Assembly (NCBI GenBank): GCA_029263895.1
Contig: JARIDO010000035.1
Coordinates: 62,001 to 126,000, forward strand
DNA: 64,000 nucleotides
DNA from: Sporosarcina sp.
GTDB lineage: Bacteria > Bacillota > Bacilli > Bacillales_A > Planococcaceae
Reading direction: 5' to 3'
In this document: positions 47,577-58,045 of the stretch, piece after piece
Layout: each line of letters starts with the position of its first letter
How positions within the stretch are numbered: position 1 is the first letter of the stretch
The notes under the pieces: model-generated
Told to the model about the DNA's origin: nothing
Seen by the model: only the letters and a program-made list of their open reading frames with translations
Database searches by the model: none
Translations under genes and position numbers: made by a program

Positions 47577-47672
47577 ATGAGCAATAAAAAAATTCAGAAA
47601 TTCGTAGTGTATCTCATGATATTAGCAATGCTTGGAACGAGCGTTTTACTAGGTCTTAGCGTCTTACTTTAA
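47577..47672 (+). CDS. prli42: Stressosome-associated membrane peptide Prli42
   Basis: 31 residues: MSNKKIQKFVVYLMILAMLG followed by TSVLLGLSVLL. A basic N-terminus and one membrane helix match Prli42, first described in Listeria as the membrane anchor that ties the stressosome to the membrane. TAAGGAGTTTTGCCCG gives a strong ribosome-binding site 9-10 bases before the ATG. It is the only plus-strand gene between mce and the minus-strand brxB and ends at a shared terminator. Confidence 0.85.
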   Translation: MSNKKIQKFVVYLMILAMLGTSVLLGLSVLL

Positions 47673-47688
47673 TATCAGTCCCAACATA

Positions 47689-47730
47689 AAAACAGTCCGT
47701 TTACACTTTAAAATGTAAACGGACTGTTTT
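47689..47730. terminator. Bidirectional terminator
   Basis: 17-base perfect arms AAAACAGTCCGTTTACA and TGTAAACGGACTGTTTT with an 8-base loop; shared by prli42 and brxB. Confidence 0.95.
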
Positions 47731-47734
47731 CTTC

Positions 47735-48175
47735 TTATATTTCTTCGCAGTACTCTTCAAATTGTGCTTGTAAGTTTACAACAACGGACATTGGATCATG
47801 ACCTTCGATCTCATAGCGGCCGACTTCTGCAACTGCTTTTCCGTCTTTCAAGAGAACAAATGAAGGTGAAGATGGTAAATGATCTTCTCCGAAAATCATG
47901 CGTGCTTGAGCTGTTGCTTCCTTATCCTGTCCAGCAAAAACAGTTACAAGGTGGTCTGGCTTTTTATCGTAATGAACGGCATGCGCTGCTGCTGGTCTAG
48001 CAATTCCTCCTGCGCAACCACATACAGAGTTAACCATGACAAGTGTTGTGCCTGGACGTTGTAAAGCTTTTTCAACCTTTTCAGGTGTAGTTAATTGTTC
48101 GTAACCACTCGCTTCCATTTCAGCGCGTGCTTGCTTTAAAAGATCATCCATATACAAATCGAAATTCATATTCAT
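47735..48175 (-). CDS. brxB: Bacilliredoxin BrxB (YqiW)
   Basis: 146 residues with the CGC active site (Cys52, Cys54) in [14 protein letters not shown], plus [20 protein letters not shown] and the ending FEEYCEEI, which closely follow B. subtilis YqiW. BrxB removes bacillithiol from modified protein cysteines after oxidative stress. It implies bacillithiol as the cell's thiol. AAGGGG lies about 11 bases ahead of ATG 48175. The gene sits downstream of meaB in the same direction, as expected for the B. subtilis region. Confidence 0.95.
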   Translation of the reverse strand: MNMNFDLYMDDLLKQARAEMEASGYEQLTTPEKVEKALQRPGTTLVMVNSVCGCAGGIARPAAAHAVHYDKKPDHLVTVFAGQDKEATAQARMIFGEDHLPSSPSFVLLKDGKAVAEVGRYEIEGHDPMSVVVNLQAQFEEYCEEI

Positions 48176-48243
48176 CTATTGTCAAACCCCTTTCTTTTAT
48201 ACTTCTTTATCATAGCAGTAGAATGTACCGCATGCAAAAAGGT

Positions 48244-49323
48244 TTACTCGTTAAATAGGCATTCAACTGCATTTGATACAGTAAGTTCATTGGCTAATAG
48301 AGCTTTCTCTAGCGTATCTACTTGCTCCTTCTTTCCAGGAGTGGAAAAAAAGGAATCGATTAAACGATCTGAAATCATCGCATGAAACCAATCTTTCGTT
48401 TGGGATTGCCGACGTTGCTTCCAAAACCCTGTCTGAATCATCAGTTCTTTAAATTGTTGAATCATATCCCAAACTTCAGTTAAACCTGTTTGTTGATGTG
48501 ACGAGACTGGCAACGCATTTGTTGTCCATGCTGGACTAGAAGGCTGAAGGAAATGTAATAATTGACGATATTCACGCACGGTTTTCGTAGCGAGTTTTAA
48601 ATTATCTCCATCAGCTTTATGAACAACGACTCCATCCACCAATTCCATGATCCCTTTTTTCATGCCTTGCAATTCATCACCTGCACCTGTTAGGACAAGA
48701 AGCAGAAAGAAATCCACCATTCCCCTTACAACGGTTTCACTTTGACCCACTCCCACTGTTTCGATTAATATCACATCATAGCCCGCAGCTTCACATAATA
48801 ACATCGTTTCTCGTGACTTCTTATGGACACCGCCAAGCGTACCTGCAGTTGGGGATGGACGAATAAATGCGGATGGATGTCTGGCTAGTTCCTCCATTCT
48901 TGTTTTATCACCAAGAATGCTTCCACCTGTAATTGACGAGCTTGGGTCAATGGCGAGTACTGCTACTTTATGTCCTAGTTGTGCTAGCAATAGACCAAAC
49001 GCTTCAATAAACGTACTTTTACCTGCTCCAGGCACGCCAGTAATGCCAATTCGTATACTGTTCCCTGAATGTGGTAGGAGTTGTAATAATAATTGCTGAG
49101 CGGCTTGCTTATCATTTGGTAAAATACTTTCAATCAATGTAATCCCTTTTGCAAGATCCAATCTTGAACCTTCTAAAATTCCTGCATAGAGATGTCTAAC
49201 TGACTGGGGCTTGTTTTTTCTCGTAAAGCGTTTCCGGGATTGGCTTGTCATACCATCATGAGCAGAACTAACGCCATTCGTGACATGAAGTGCGCTATCT
49301 TCGTTTTGGCGGTTGTTATTCAC
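48244..49323 (-). CDS. meaB: MeaB GTPase, methylmalonyl-CoA mutase chaperone
   Basis: 359 residues. G1 motif GVPGAGKS, the IDPSS segment, ETVGVGQSE and the HKADGDN base-recognition motif define the MeaB/ArgK family. It loads adenosylcobalamin onto the mutase and prevents its inactivation. Its GTG start overlaps the mutB stop (GTGA), so it is translationally coupled to the mutase. N-terminal extension of about 40 polar residues (NNNRQNED...) is longer than usual. Confidence 0.95.
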   Translation of the reverse strand: MNNNRQNEDSALHVTNGVSSAHDGMTSQSRKRFTRKNKPQSVRHLYAGILEGSRLDLAKGITLIESILPNDKQAAQQLLLQLLPHSGNSIRIGITGVPGAGKSTFIEAFGLLLAQLGHKVAVLAIDPSSSITGGSILGDKTRMEELARHPSAFIRPSPTAGTLGGVHKKSRETMLLCEAAGYDVILIETVGVGQSETVVRGMVDFFLLLVLTGAGDELQGMKKGIMELVDGVVVHKADGDNLKLATKTVREYRQLLHFLQPSSPAWTTNALPVSSHQQTGLTEVWDMIQQFKELMIQTGFWKQRRQSQTKDWFHAMISDRLIDSFFSTPGKKEQVDTLEKALLANELTVSNAVECLFNE

Positions 49324-51485
49324 TCCATCACTTCCTCATACCCGAGTCGACGATAGATTTCTTCAATGACTTTCTGAGCAGCAACAGGAATGACAGTACC
49401 TGGGCCGAAAATTGCAGCTGCTCCATTGTCACGAAGAAATGCATAATCTTGAGCAGGAATAACTCCGCCAACGACAATCAGTATATCTTCACGCCCTATT
49501 TTTTTTAGCTCTCCAAGTAATTCGGGCACAAGTGTTTTGTGTCCAGCCGCTAATGAACTGACACCAATTACATGGACATCATTTTCAGCAGCTTGTAGAG
49601 CTGTTTCTTCTGGTGTTTGGAACAAAGGACCAATGTCAACATCAAAACCTAAATCTGCAAATGAAGAGGCAATCACTTTCGCGCCACGGTCATGGCCGTC
49701 TTGCCCCATTTTCGCAATTAAAATGCGTGGACGTCTACCTTCGTTCTCTAAAAAATCATCTGCCATTTTAGTCACTTCGTTAATCTCCTCAGCATTCGAA
49801 AAGTTAGAACTGTAGACACCACTAACAGAACGAATGACAGCTTTATGTCTGCCTGACACGACTTCTATTGCATCGGATATTTCACCAATGGTTGCGCGTG
49901 CTCTTGCTGCATTCACCGCAAGTGCTAACAAGTTTCCTTCGCCATTTCTGGCTGTATCTGTAATAGCCTTAAGTGTTTCGTTGACTTCTGCTTGATCCCG
50001 CACTTCTTTCATCTGATTAATACGATCAATCTGTTTTTGGCGTACGATAGTATTATCAATGTCCAAAATATCAATGGGATCCTCTTTGGCAAGTCGATAT
50101 TTATTGACACCAATAATCGATTCGCGACGTGAGTCAATTTGAGCCTGTCGTTTTGCGGCTGCTTCTTCGATTTTCATTTTAGGTAAGCCAGTTTCAATCG
50201 CTTTGGCCATGCCGCCCAATTCTTCAATTTCTTCGATTAATGTCCATGCTTTTTCAATTAAATCATTTGTTAGCTTTTCTACATAATACGAACCACCCCA
50301 CGGGTCAATGACATTCGTCATTTTTGTCTCTTCTTGTAAAAATAATTGTGTGTTTCGAGCAATTCGTGCGGAAAAGTCAGTAGGTAATGCGATGGCTTCG
50401 TCTAATGCGTTTGTGTGTAAAGATTGTGTATGCCCCATCACTGCTGCATTTGCTTCTATTAAAGTACGAGTTACATTATTAAATGGATCTTGTTCAGTTA
50501 AACTCCATCCGGACGTTTGTGAATGTGTCCGTAAAGCTAGACTTTTTGGGTTTTTAGGTTCAAACGATTGCATCATTTGTGCCCAGATTTTACGAGCGGC
50601 ACGCATTTTTGCGATTTCCATGAAATAATTCATACCGATTGCCCAGAAAAAAGATAATCGTGGTGCAAACGAATCGATTTCGATTCCAGCTTTTAAACCT
50701 GTCCGTACATATTCAAGTCCATCCGCTAATGTATAAGCAAGTTCTATATCTGCTGTAGCACCAGCTTCTTGCATATGGTAACCGGAAATTGAAATTGAAT
50801 TGAACTTTGGCATATTTATTGATGTAAATTCAAAAATATCGGCTATGATTTTCATCGACATATCTGGTGGGAAAATATACGTATTACGTACCATATATTC
50901 TTTTAATATATCATTTTGAATGGTACCCATTAGTTGTTCTGCTTGAACACCTTGTTCTTCCGCTGCAACAATGTAGAATGCTAAAATTGGTAAAACCGCA
51001 CCATTCATTGTCATTGATACAGACATTTGGTCTAATGGAATGCCGTCAAATAAAATCTTCATATCTTCAACAGAGTCAATTGCGACACCTGCTTTACCAA
51101 CATCACCCGTTACACGATGATGATCAGAGTCATATCCCCGATGTGTTGCCAAATCAAATGCAACCGACAAACCTTTTTGTCCCATCGCTAAATTTCTTCG
51201 ATAAAAAGCATTGCTTTCTTCAGCAGTAGAAAAACCTGCATATTGTCGAACGGTCCATGGTCTTGATACGTACATCGTAGGGTAAGGTCCCCTTGTATTA
51301 GGCGCAATCCCTGGATAATCATTCATATGTTCAATTGCGATAGTATCTTCTTGCGTGTAGACCTGTTTGACATCTATTCCTTCATTTGTTTTAAAGGGTG
51401 TAGCTGTCTCATTCAGTTGTGAAACTGTATTTTCAATTAACTTTGCAATATTCACTTGACTAAAATCGGGTTTGTTCATTTCCAT
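49320..51485 (-). CDS. mutB: Methylmalonyl-CoA mutase large (alpha) subunit
   Basis: 721 residues. An N-terminal TIM barrel ([34 protein letters not shown]) is followed by a C-terminal cobalamin domain with Asp596-x-His598-x-x-Gly601 in GQDGHDRG. It rearranges (R)-methylmalonyl-CoA to succinyl-CoA with adenosylcobalamin. The ATG overlaps the mutA stop by ten bases; a second ATG two codons on has better spacing to GGGGG. No cobalamin riboswitch was seen ahead of the operon. Confidence 0.97.
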   Translation of the reverse strand: MEMNKPDFSQVNIAKLIENTVSQLNETATPFKTNEGIDVKQVYTQEDTIAIEHMNDYPGIAPNTRGPYPTMYVSRPWTVRQYAGFSTAEESNAFYRRNLAMGQKGLSVAFDLATHRGYDSDHHRVTGDVGKAGVAIDSVEDMKILFDGIPLDQMSVSMTMNGAVLPILAFYIVAAEEQGVQAEQLMGTIQNDILKEYMVRNTYIFPPDMSMKIIADIFEFTSINMPKFNSISISGYHMQEAGATADIELAYTLADGLEYVRTGLKAGIEIDSFAPRLSFFWAIGMNYFMEIAKMRAARKIWAQMMQSFEPKNPKSLALRTHSQTSGWSLTEQDPFNNVTRTLIEANAAVMGHTQSLHTNALDEAIALPTDFSARIARNTQLFLQEETKMTNVIDPWGGSYYVEKLTNDLIEKAWTLIEEIEELGGMAKAIETGLPKMKIEEAAAKRQAQIDSRRESIIGVNKYRLAKEDPIDILDIDNTIVRQKQIDRINQMKEVRDQAEVNETLKAITDTARNGEGNLLALAVNAARARATIGEISDAIEVVSGRHKAVIRSVSGVYSSNFSNAEEINEVTKMADDFLENEGRRPRILIAKMGQDGHDRGAKVIASSFADLGFDVDIGPLFQTPEETALQAAENDVHVIGVSSLAAGHKTLVPELLGELKKIGREDILIVVGGVIPAQDYAFLRDNGAAAIFGPGTVIPVAAQKVIEEIYRRLGYEEVME

Positions 51486-53149
51486 TCGCCCCCTTGCCAG
51501 TGCTGTAAAATGGTTTTTAATTTATCGATTCGGTTTTGTCCTTTGTATATGAAACCATTTAACCCTTTTGCTAACCATTTCTCTGTAGATGAAGCATCAT
51601 ATTTCCCAGCAACATCAAATTTAATCGAAGATTTTCTATGTTGTAAAACTTCGTCTATCAAATCAGGTTTACTAGTAGTTGATGCACATATAACGACATA
51701 ATCAGGTTTTTCAGTATCTAGCCAATCCATTGCAGAAGATACATCAGAAAATTCAGGACTCCAGAAAGCTTGTAGTCCGCCGGTTGCTAAAAAGCCTGTA
51801 ACAAAATCAGCTTTTTGCTTAAAATCCTTTAACTCGCCGAATGTTAGTAATACTGTTTTTGGCTGATTGATAGCAAATTCAGTTCGAAGTTCTTCAAATG
51901 GTTTAGCGAGTCTGCCTTCAAAGTTCCGATCTTTTACAGCCGATGTAGATGCATCTACTAATTCCGCATAACCATTCGTCCCGATAAGTGAATGCGTTCC
52001 TGTTGCTACTTCATCAAACCGTTTTTCTAACTGCTCGTTTAGAGCGCCACTACTTAGAAAAGCATTGTATCCGCCATTCTTTTCAATAGTTAAAAAAGAT
52101 GTCCATGCTTTTTCTACGAGTTCAGAAGTTAATGTTTCTATAAAATAGGATCCACCAGCGGGGTCAAGTACTTTACTCGTATGTGTTTCTTCTTTAATGA
52201 CAAGTTGGAGATTACGAGCATAACGTATAGAGCTACTAGTTGGATTGGTCAGAATGTCATGTGGATGAACAGTAATAATATCTGCACCACCCATCGCTGC
52301 CGAAAATGTTTCGTTACCGGCACGCAATAAATTCACATACGGATCTAATTTTGAATAAGAACGCATTGAAGTTGTCGCGAGAATAGGAATAGGTTCAATT
52401 ATGTTTTGTCCGTAAGCGCTACCAAAAGCTTGCCATAGAATTCTGAATGCACGAAACTTAGCAATTTCCATAAAGAAATGTGTATCCACTGCTAAACGGA
52501 CAAAGAAAGCGTTCGTGAATTGATTAAAATCGTATGATTTTTCAGCGTGCTGTGCAGCTAGCGAAAGAGTAAGTGCTAATTCTGTAACTGCATCTGCTCC
52601 TTTATGATGGGCATCCCAAAGGTCTGCGCCAAGTGTCCGGATGTTAACGTAGCCTACTGGTAGATTCCAGCCCTGAATCGAAACAACGCCATGAATGGCT
52701 GAACGTTCATTTTCAGGAATTATATCAAAAACAGTCAATAAGGGATTAGAAGGCGATGTTGATAAAATATATACCGGATATTTTTTTAGTAACGTAGCTA
52801 GTTTAACAAGTGCCTCATCACACCACTCAAATTGCGTGGTATCATCAATAAACACTGATTCATTACCGTTTTTAATAGATTCATATAGACGTTCTATGAA
52901 GTCATTGCAATCAGTTGCATACGTTTGTTGTGCAATCGTCCAACCAGACTTCTCTTTTAAAGGACGTATCGTTGTTAGCCGTTCCAAGAAGTCACTTTCA
53001 CTATAAAGTGGTTGAAGCTCTATTCCTTCAGCAGTTTTGGTTATTAAACTTTCGAACGTTTTACCCTTTAAAGATTGAAGCGCAAATTCTTTCCATTGTA
53101 TATCATTTACTTTTTTGAAAGACGTATTTTTCATCGTATGTATAGTCAT
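51476..53149 (-). CDS. mutA: Methylmalonyl-CoA mutase small (beta) subunit
   Basis: About 557 residues. The barrel part resembles MutB ([33 protein letters not shown]), while the C-terminal B12-like domain lacks DxHxxG, as is normal for the structural subunit. The start is uncertain: ATG 53149 is chosen, but the only strong purine site (GGGAGGG) is 18 bases away; ATG 53134 and the longer frame to 53179 are alternatives. It heads the mutA-mutB-meaB operon, separated from bkdB by a terminator. Confidence 0.92.
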   Translation of the reverse strand: MTIHTMKNTSFKKVNDIQWKEFALQSLKGKTFESLITKTAEGIELQPLYSESDFLERLTTIRPLKEKSGWTIAQQTYATDCNDFIERLYESIKNGNESVFIDDTTQFEWCDEALVKLATLLKKYPVYILSTSPSNPLLTVFDIIPENERSAIHGVVSIQGWNLPVGYVNIRTLGADLWDAHHKGADAVTELALTLSLAAQHAEKSYDFNQFTNAFFVRLAVDTHFFMEIAKFRAFRILWQAFGSAYGQNIIEPIPILATTSMRSYSKLDPYVNLLRAGNETFSAAMGGADIITVHPHDILTNPTSSSIRYARNLQLVIKEETHTSKVLDPAGGSYFIETLTSELVEKAWTSFLTIEKNGGYNAFLSSGALNEQLEKRFDEVATGTHSLIGTNGYAELVDASTSAVKDRNFEGRLAKPFEELRTEFAINQPKTVLLTFGELKDFKQKADFVTGFLATGGLQAFWSPEFSDVSSAMDWLDTEKPDYVVICASTTSKPDLIDEVLQHRKSSIKFDVAGKYDASSTEKWLAKGLNGFIYKGQNRIDKLKTILQHWQGGEWK

Positions 53150-53226
53150 AATGGTTGCTTTCGCTTCCCTCCCGTTCAATTATCTAACTAGTATCTACAG
53201 TTTACATGAGAGTTGCTTACGTTGGA

Positions 53227-53270
53227 AGAAAAAAACCGAAAACCGCTAGTTGCGATTTCCGGTTTTCTTT
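53227..53270 (-). terminator. Terminator of the bkd operon
   Basis: An imperfect hairpin built from AACCGAAAACCGC and GCGATTTCCGGTT with a T run on the minus strand, right after the bkdB stop. It separates the bkd genes from mutAB. Confidence 0.82.
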
Positions 53271-53272
53271 CA

Positions 53273-54562
53273 TTAATATACGGAAGTATTTTCTGCCGAT
53301 ACATTTTCAAGAATTTCTTTTACACGTGCTAAAAACTGTCCGCAAACGAGTCCGTCTAATACACGATGGTCGAGTGATAAACACAAGTTGACCATATCGC
53401 GAACTGCAATCATGTTGCCTTCCATAATAACTGGACGTTTTACAATCGATTCAACTTGTAAAATAGCAGCTTGTGGATGATTAATAATACCCATTGATTG
53501 AACAGAACCGAATGAGCCAGTGTTATTTACAGTGAATGTTCCACCTTGCATTTCAGAAGATTTAAGTTTTCCTGAGCGAACTTTACTAGCAAGTTCATTG
53601 ATTTCGCGTCCGATTCCTTTAATTGATTTTTCATCAGCGCTTGGTATAACTGGCACGAATAATGAATCATCAGTTGCAACAGCTATTGATATATTGATAT
53701 CTTTTTTCTGGATAATTTTATCTCCGGCCCACATTGAATTCATCATCGGGAATTCTTTTAATGCTAGTGCAACGGCTTTTACGAAGAAAGCGAAGTACGT
53801 TAGATTGAATCCCTCTTTTTGTTTGAAGTCTTTTTTCAGGGAATCTCGATAACTTACTAAAGCTGTGACATCCACTTCTACCATCATCCATGCATGTGGT
53901 GCTTCGTGTTTAGATTTAAGCATATTTGAAGCAATTGCACGTCGAACACCTGTAACCGGAATTTCAATATCACCAGTCGCAAAAGGTACTGATGATGTTA
54001 CCTGTTCCTTAACTACCTGAGGAGCTTGTTGTGATTCTTCGACCTTAGCTACTGGTGTAGATGAGGCAGTAGGAATTGTACCGTTATCAATTAGTGTTTG
54101 TAAGTCTTTACGCGTGATACGGCCATCTCTTCCTGTTCCTTCTACAAGCGTTAAGTCGATATCATTGTCTTGAGCCATGCGAAGAACTGCAGGTGAAAAT
54201 CGTCCAGCAGCAGGTCCTTTCTCACGCTTTATAGCAGTTGAAGACTGTTTGGGAGTTTCAACAGGCGCTTCTGTTGAAACTGTTTCATTCACTTCAACAG
54301 GAGCTGTTTGTTCACTTTCACCTTCTACCTCAATTACGCAAACAATAGCACCTACTTCAAGTGTTTCCCCTTCTTTAGCAACCAATTCTTTAATAACGCC
54401 TGTAAATGAAGAAGGTACTTCGGCCGTCACTTTGTCTGTATTCACTTCTGCTAATGGATCATATTTAGTAACCGTATCTCCGGGTTTTACAAGCCACTTT
54501 TCAATCGTGCCTTCAGTGACACTTTCACCAAGTTGTGGCATCAGTATGTTTTCAATAGCCAA
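53273..54562 (-). CDS. bkdB: Branched-chain 2-oxoacid dehydrogenase E2 (dihydrolipoyl transacylase)
   Basis: 429 residues. A lipoyl domain carries Lys44 in EVNTDKVTAEVPS. A Pro/Thr/Glu linker leads to the E1/E3-binding domain (RFSPAVLRMAQDND, GTGRDGRITRKDL). The catalytic domain has the active-site SLDHRVLDG near the C-terminus. It moves acyl groups from lipoate to CoA. The start is TTG 54562 after GGAGG. It is the last gene of the bkd operon. Confidence 0.96.
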   Translation of the reverse strand: MAIENILMPQLGESVTEGTIEKWLVKPGDTVTKYDPLAEVNTDKVTAEVPSSFTGVIKELVAKEGETLEVGAIVCVIEVEGESEQTAPVEVNETVSTEAPVETPKQSSTAIKREKGPAAGRFSPAVLRMAQDNDIDLTLVEGTGRDGRITRKDLQTLIDNGTIPTASSTPVAKVEESQQAPQVVKEQVTSSVPFATGDIEIPVTGVRRAIASNMLKSKHEAPHAWMMVEVDVTALVSYRDSLKKDFKQKEGFNLTYFAFFVKAVALALKEFPMMNSMWAGDKIIQKKDINISIAVATDDSLFVPVIPSADEKSIKGIGREINELASKVRSGKLKSSEMQGGTFTVNNTGSFGSVQSMGIINHPQAAILQVESIVKRPVIMEGNMIAVRDMVNLCLSLDHRVLDGLVCGQFLARVKEILENVSAENTSVY

Positions 54563-54581
54563 TTAACTTACCTCCGTCCAA

Positions 54582-55565
54582 TTAAAATTCTGCGAGTTCC
54601 CGAGCAGCTTTTTCGACTTTATCAGGGTTTACCATGAAGAATTTCTCCATTGTTGGGGCATAAGGCATAGCCGGTACATCTGGACCTGCTAAGCGTCTGA
54701 TAGGGGCATCTAAATCAAAGAGACAGTTTTCTGCTATAATCGCTGCTACCTCACCGATGATGCTACCTTCTTTATTGTCCTCTGTTACAAGTAAAACCTT
54801 ACCAGTCTTAGTTGCAGCTTCGATAATAGCTTCCTTGTCCAGTGGGTAGACGGTACGTAAGTCTAAAATATGCGTAGAAATTCCATCTTCCGAAAGACGT
54901 TCTGCAGCTTGTAAAGCAAAATGAACACATAGACCGTAAGTGATGATTGTAATATCATCCCCTTCACGCTTAACATCAGCTTTACCTATAGGTAACACAT
55001 ACTCTTCGTCAGGAACTTCTCCTTTAATAAGGCGGTATGCTCGTTTATGTTCAAAGAATAGAACAGGATCTTCATCCCGAATTGCAGCTTTTAATAACCC
55101 TTTTGCATCGTATGGAGTGGAAGGAATAACTATTTTCAATCCTGGTGTACTTGCAAACATGGATTCAACAGATTGTGAGTGATAAAGTGCACCATGCACA
55201 CCACCACCAAAAGGAGCACGGATCACAATTGGGCATGACCAATCGTTATTAGAACGATAGCGAATTTTAGCAGCTTCAGAAACAATTTGGTTAACAGCTG
55301 GCATGATGAAATCTGCGAACTGCATTTCAGCAATCGGACGTAATCCATACATCGCCGCTCCAATTCCCACTCCTGCGATTGCAGATTCAGCTAACGGTGT
55401 ATCCAGTGCTCGATATTCACCGAACTGATCATATAAACCCGTTGTTGCTTTAAAGACGCCTCCTTTACGGCCAACATCTTCCCCGAGAACGAATACTCGA
55501 TCGTCTCGTTCCATCTCTTCTTTCATAGCAAGTGTAATTGCATCAATATAAGACATAACAGCCAT
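54582..55565 (-). CDS. bkdAB: Branched-chain 2-oxoacid dehydrogenase E1 beta
   Basis: 327 residues, the transketolase-type beta chain: FVLGEDVGRKGGVFKATTGL, EMQFADFIMPAVNQIVSEAA, GGGVHGALYHSQSVES and the C-terminal DAPIRRLAGPDVPAMPYA. With E1 alpha it decarboxylates the 2-oxoacids of Val, Leu and Ile using thiamine diphosphate. Its ATG overlaps the bkdAA stop (TAATG). Confidence 0.97.
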   Translation of the reverse strand: MAVMSYIDAITLAMKEEMERDDRVFVLGEDVGRKGGVFKATTGLYDQFGEYRALDTPLAESAIAGVGIGAAMYGLRPIAEMQFADFIMPAVNQIVSEAAKIRYRSNNDWSCPIVIRAPFGGGVHGALYHSQSVESMFASTPGLKIVIPSTPYDAKGLLKAAIRDEDPVLFFEHKRAYRLIKGEVPDEEYVLPIGKADVKREGDDITIITYGLCVHFALQAAERLSEDGISTHILDLRTVYPLDKEAIIEAATKTGKVLLVTEDNKEGSIIGEVAAIIAENCLFDLDAPIRRLAGPDVPAMPYAPTMEKFFMVNPDKVEKAARELAEF

Positions 55566-56572
55566 TATTCGATACCCCCTTGTTCAGCATAGACATGGAG
55601 CAAAGCTGATTCAGCATGTGCATACGGTGCTGCTTCAGCATAATCGGTCGCTTCATTAACTTCTTTCATAATTGCATCTTCCAATTCTTTTTCTAACTCG
55701 TCTGTTAAAACTCCAACTTCTTTTAAATAAGAAGCGAATTTTGGAATTGGATCTAATTTCTTTTCATTTTCTAATTCATCCGCATCTCTATAGAGGCGAT
55801 GATCATCATCTGAAGAGTGAGCTGTCAGTCGGTAACAAATCGTTTCAACAAGACTTGGACCTTCTCCACGACGTGCTCGATCTGCTGCTTCTTTAACAAC
55901 TTTATACACTTCCAATGGGTCAGTTCCATCAACTGTAACACCTGGCATACCATAACCAATGGCGCGGTCAGAAACATTTTCGCATGCTAACTGTTTTTCA
56001 AGCGGAACTGAAATTGCATATTTATTATTTTCAACCATAATAACTGTTGGGAGTTTGTGAACACCTGCAAAGTTCATCCCTTCATGAAAATCTCCCTGAT
56101 TGGAAGAACCTTCACCAAGTGTAACGAACGTTACAAAGTCTTCGTTTTTCATTTTAGCAGCTAGCGCAACACCAACTGCATGTGGTAGTTGAGTTGTCAC
56201 TGGAGAAGATCCAGTTAAGATGCGATTTTTTCTTTGACCAAAATGACCAGGCATTTGTCGACCGCCTGAGTTAGGATCTTCAGCTTTTGCAAAAGCTGAC
56301 AACATTAAATCTCTTGGAGTCATCCCGAAATGCAAGACGACACCCATATCACGATAATAAGGCGCAATCCAATCTTTTTCCTTGTTCAATGCATAAGCTG
56401 CACCAGCTTGTGCGGCTTCTTGACCTTGACAAGAAATAACAAAAGGAATTTTACCTGCCCTATTTAATAGCCACATCCGCTCGTCAATTCTTCGAGCCAT
56501 TAACATGACTTTATATAATTCCATTACATCATCGTTTGTTAAACCAAGTTCATCATGACGATTATTACCCAT
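55565..56572 (-). CDS. bkdAA: Branched-chain 2-oxoacid dehydrogenase E1 alpha
   Basis: 335 residues. The thiamine-diphosphate motif runs from GEGSSNQGDFHEGMNFA to VENNKYAISVP (GDG-type start, NN end), and the phosphorylation-loop region TAHSSDDDHRLYRD is present. ATG 56572 is chosen since AAAGGGG is 9 bases away; the TTG six bases earlier is too close. Forms the E1 heterotetramer with BkdAB. Confidence 0.97.
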   Translation of the reverse strand: MGNNRHDELGLTNDDVMELYKVMLMARRIDERMWLLNRAGKIPFVISCQGQEAAQAGAAYALNKEKDWIAPYYRDMGVVLHFGMTPRDLMLSAFAKAEDPNSGGRQMPGHFGQRKNRILTGSSPVTTQLPHAVGVALAAKMKNEDFVTFVTLGEGSSNQGDFHEGMNFAGVHKLPTVIMVENNKYAISVPLEKQLACENVSDRAIGYGMPGVTVDGTDPLEVYKVVKEAADRARRGEGPSLVETICYRLTAHSSDDDHRLYRDADELENEKKLDPIPKFASYLKEVGVLTDELEKELEDAIMKEVNEATDYAEAAPYAHAESALLHVYAEQGGIE

Positions 56573-56589
56573 TGTCAAATTCCCCTTTC

Positions 56590-58017
56590 TTACATATGAA
56601 TTGCTATTCCATCTACAGCTAGTGAAGCTTCACCTATTACTTCTGATAACGAAGGATGAGGATGAATGACACTCGCAAGTTCCCATGGTGTTGCATCTAG
56701 CACCATTGCCAAACCTGCTTCGGATATTAAATCTGTAACATGCGCCCCAATCATATGAATACCAAGTATATCCTCTGTCTTCTTATCGGCGATAATTTTA
56801 ACAAAACCATCTGAGTTACCGTTAACAAGCGCTTTTCCAATCGCCATAAAAGGGAATTTACCTACTTTAACTTCAAAACCTTGTTCTTTTGCTTGTTTCT
56901 CAGTTATGCCTACACTAGAGGCTTCAGGGCTAGAATAAATGCAACGCGAAATCTTTGTATAATCAATCGGTTCATTTTTCTGATTCGCAATATGTTCAAT
57001 TGCCGCAATCCCTTCGTGGGAAGCAACATGAGCTAGTTGAAGGCCGCCGATAACGTCTCCAATTGCATATATATGATGCTCTTTTGTTTGGAAAGTTGGT
57101 TTTACTTTAATGAATCCTTTGTCAACTTCTATTTCTGTATTCTCTATACCAATTCCCTCAGTATTAGCTTGACGTCCAACAGATACGAGCATTTTCTCGG
57201 CAGTAAAGTGTTTCGTTTCACCATTCACTTCAGCTGAAATAGTTACTGAGGAGTCCGTTTTCTCAAGGGACTCCGGTAGAACTTTTGCACTTGTGACAAA
57301 TGTAATTCCCTTTTTAGTTAATAATTTTCTCATTTCTTTAGAGATATCTTCATCTTCGGTAGGAATAATATGATCTGCGTATTCGACTACTGTAACCTCT
57401 ACGCCAAAATCGTTTAGCATCGAAGCCCATTCGATACCAATTACCCCACCGCCAACGATGATGATGGATTTCGGTAAATCCTTCATCGCTAACGCACCAT
57501 CTGATGATAGAATTTGCTGTTCATCGATTTTCAAGCCTGGTAATGAGCGAGGTCTAGAACCAGTTGCAATAATGAGGTTTTTTAAAATAAGCATTTCATT
57601 TTCCTCGCCGTTATTCATTTCAACTGATATTGTGCCCGGCATCGGAGAGAATATTGATGGCCCTAGCATTCTGCCTAAACCTTCGAAAATATCAATTTTC
57701 CCTTTTTTCATAAGGGCCGTTACACCATTGTGTAATTGGTTAACAATGTTATCTTTACGTGCTTGTACTCGACTGAAATCTAAAGAAACTTCTTTAGCGT
57801 CAACACCGAATTCAATTGTTTTATTTTTTGTTGTATCATAAATTTCAGCACTTTTTAACAGTGCTTTACTTGGAATACAACCATTATGTAAACAAGTACC
57901 TCCAAGGTTCCCTTTTTCTACTAACGCAGTTTTAAGCCCGAGTTGAGCAGCTCGAATTGCAGCAACATAACCACCGGTTCCCCCACCTAAAATAACAACA
58001 TCATATTCTCGTGCCAT
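56590..58017 (-). CDS. lpdV: Dihydrolipoyl dehydrogenase E3 of the branched-chain complex
   Basis: 475 residues. FAD motif VILGGGTGGYVAAIRA, redox disulfide GGTCLHNGCIPSK, NAD motif IIVGGGVIGIEWASM and the C-terminal His-Pro pair (HPHPSLSEV). It reoxidises dihydrolipoate with NAD+. AAAGGAGG precedes the ATG. It lies between buk and bkdAA, the B. subtilis order, and is therefore dedicated to this complex. Confidence 0.97.
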   Translation of the reverse strand: MAREYDVVILGGGTGGYVAAIRAAQLGLKTALVEKGNLGGTCLHNGCIPSKALLKSAEIYDTTKNKTIEFGVDAKEVSLDFSRVQARKDNIVNQLHNGVTALMKKGKIDIFEGLGRMLGPSIFSPMPGTISVEMNNGEENEMLILKNLIIATGSRPRSLPGLKIDEQQILSSDGALAMKDLPKSIIIVGGGVIGIEWASMLNDFGVEVTVVEYADHIIPTEDEDISKEMRKLLTKKGITFVTSAKVLPESLEKTDSSVTISAEVNGETKHFTAEKMLVSVGRQANTEGIGIENTEIEVDKGFIKVKPTFQTKEHHIYAIGDVIGGLQLAHVASHEGIAAIEHIANQKNEPIDYTKISRCIYSSPEASSVGITEKQAKEQGFEVKVGKFPFMAIGKALVNGNSDGFVKIIADKKTEDILGIHMIGAHVTDLISEAGLAMVLDATPWELASVIHPHPSLSEVIGEASLAVDGIAIHM

Positions 58018-58045
58018 TTCGATTGGCCTCCTTTATGTTGGTCCG

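Noticed and set aside
53150..53272. Possible cobalamin riboswitch before mutA
   Set aside because: The gap is too short and lacks the B12 box; it holds only the bkd terminator and a weak promoter-like stretch.
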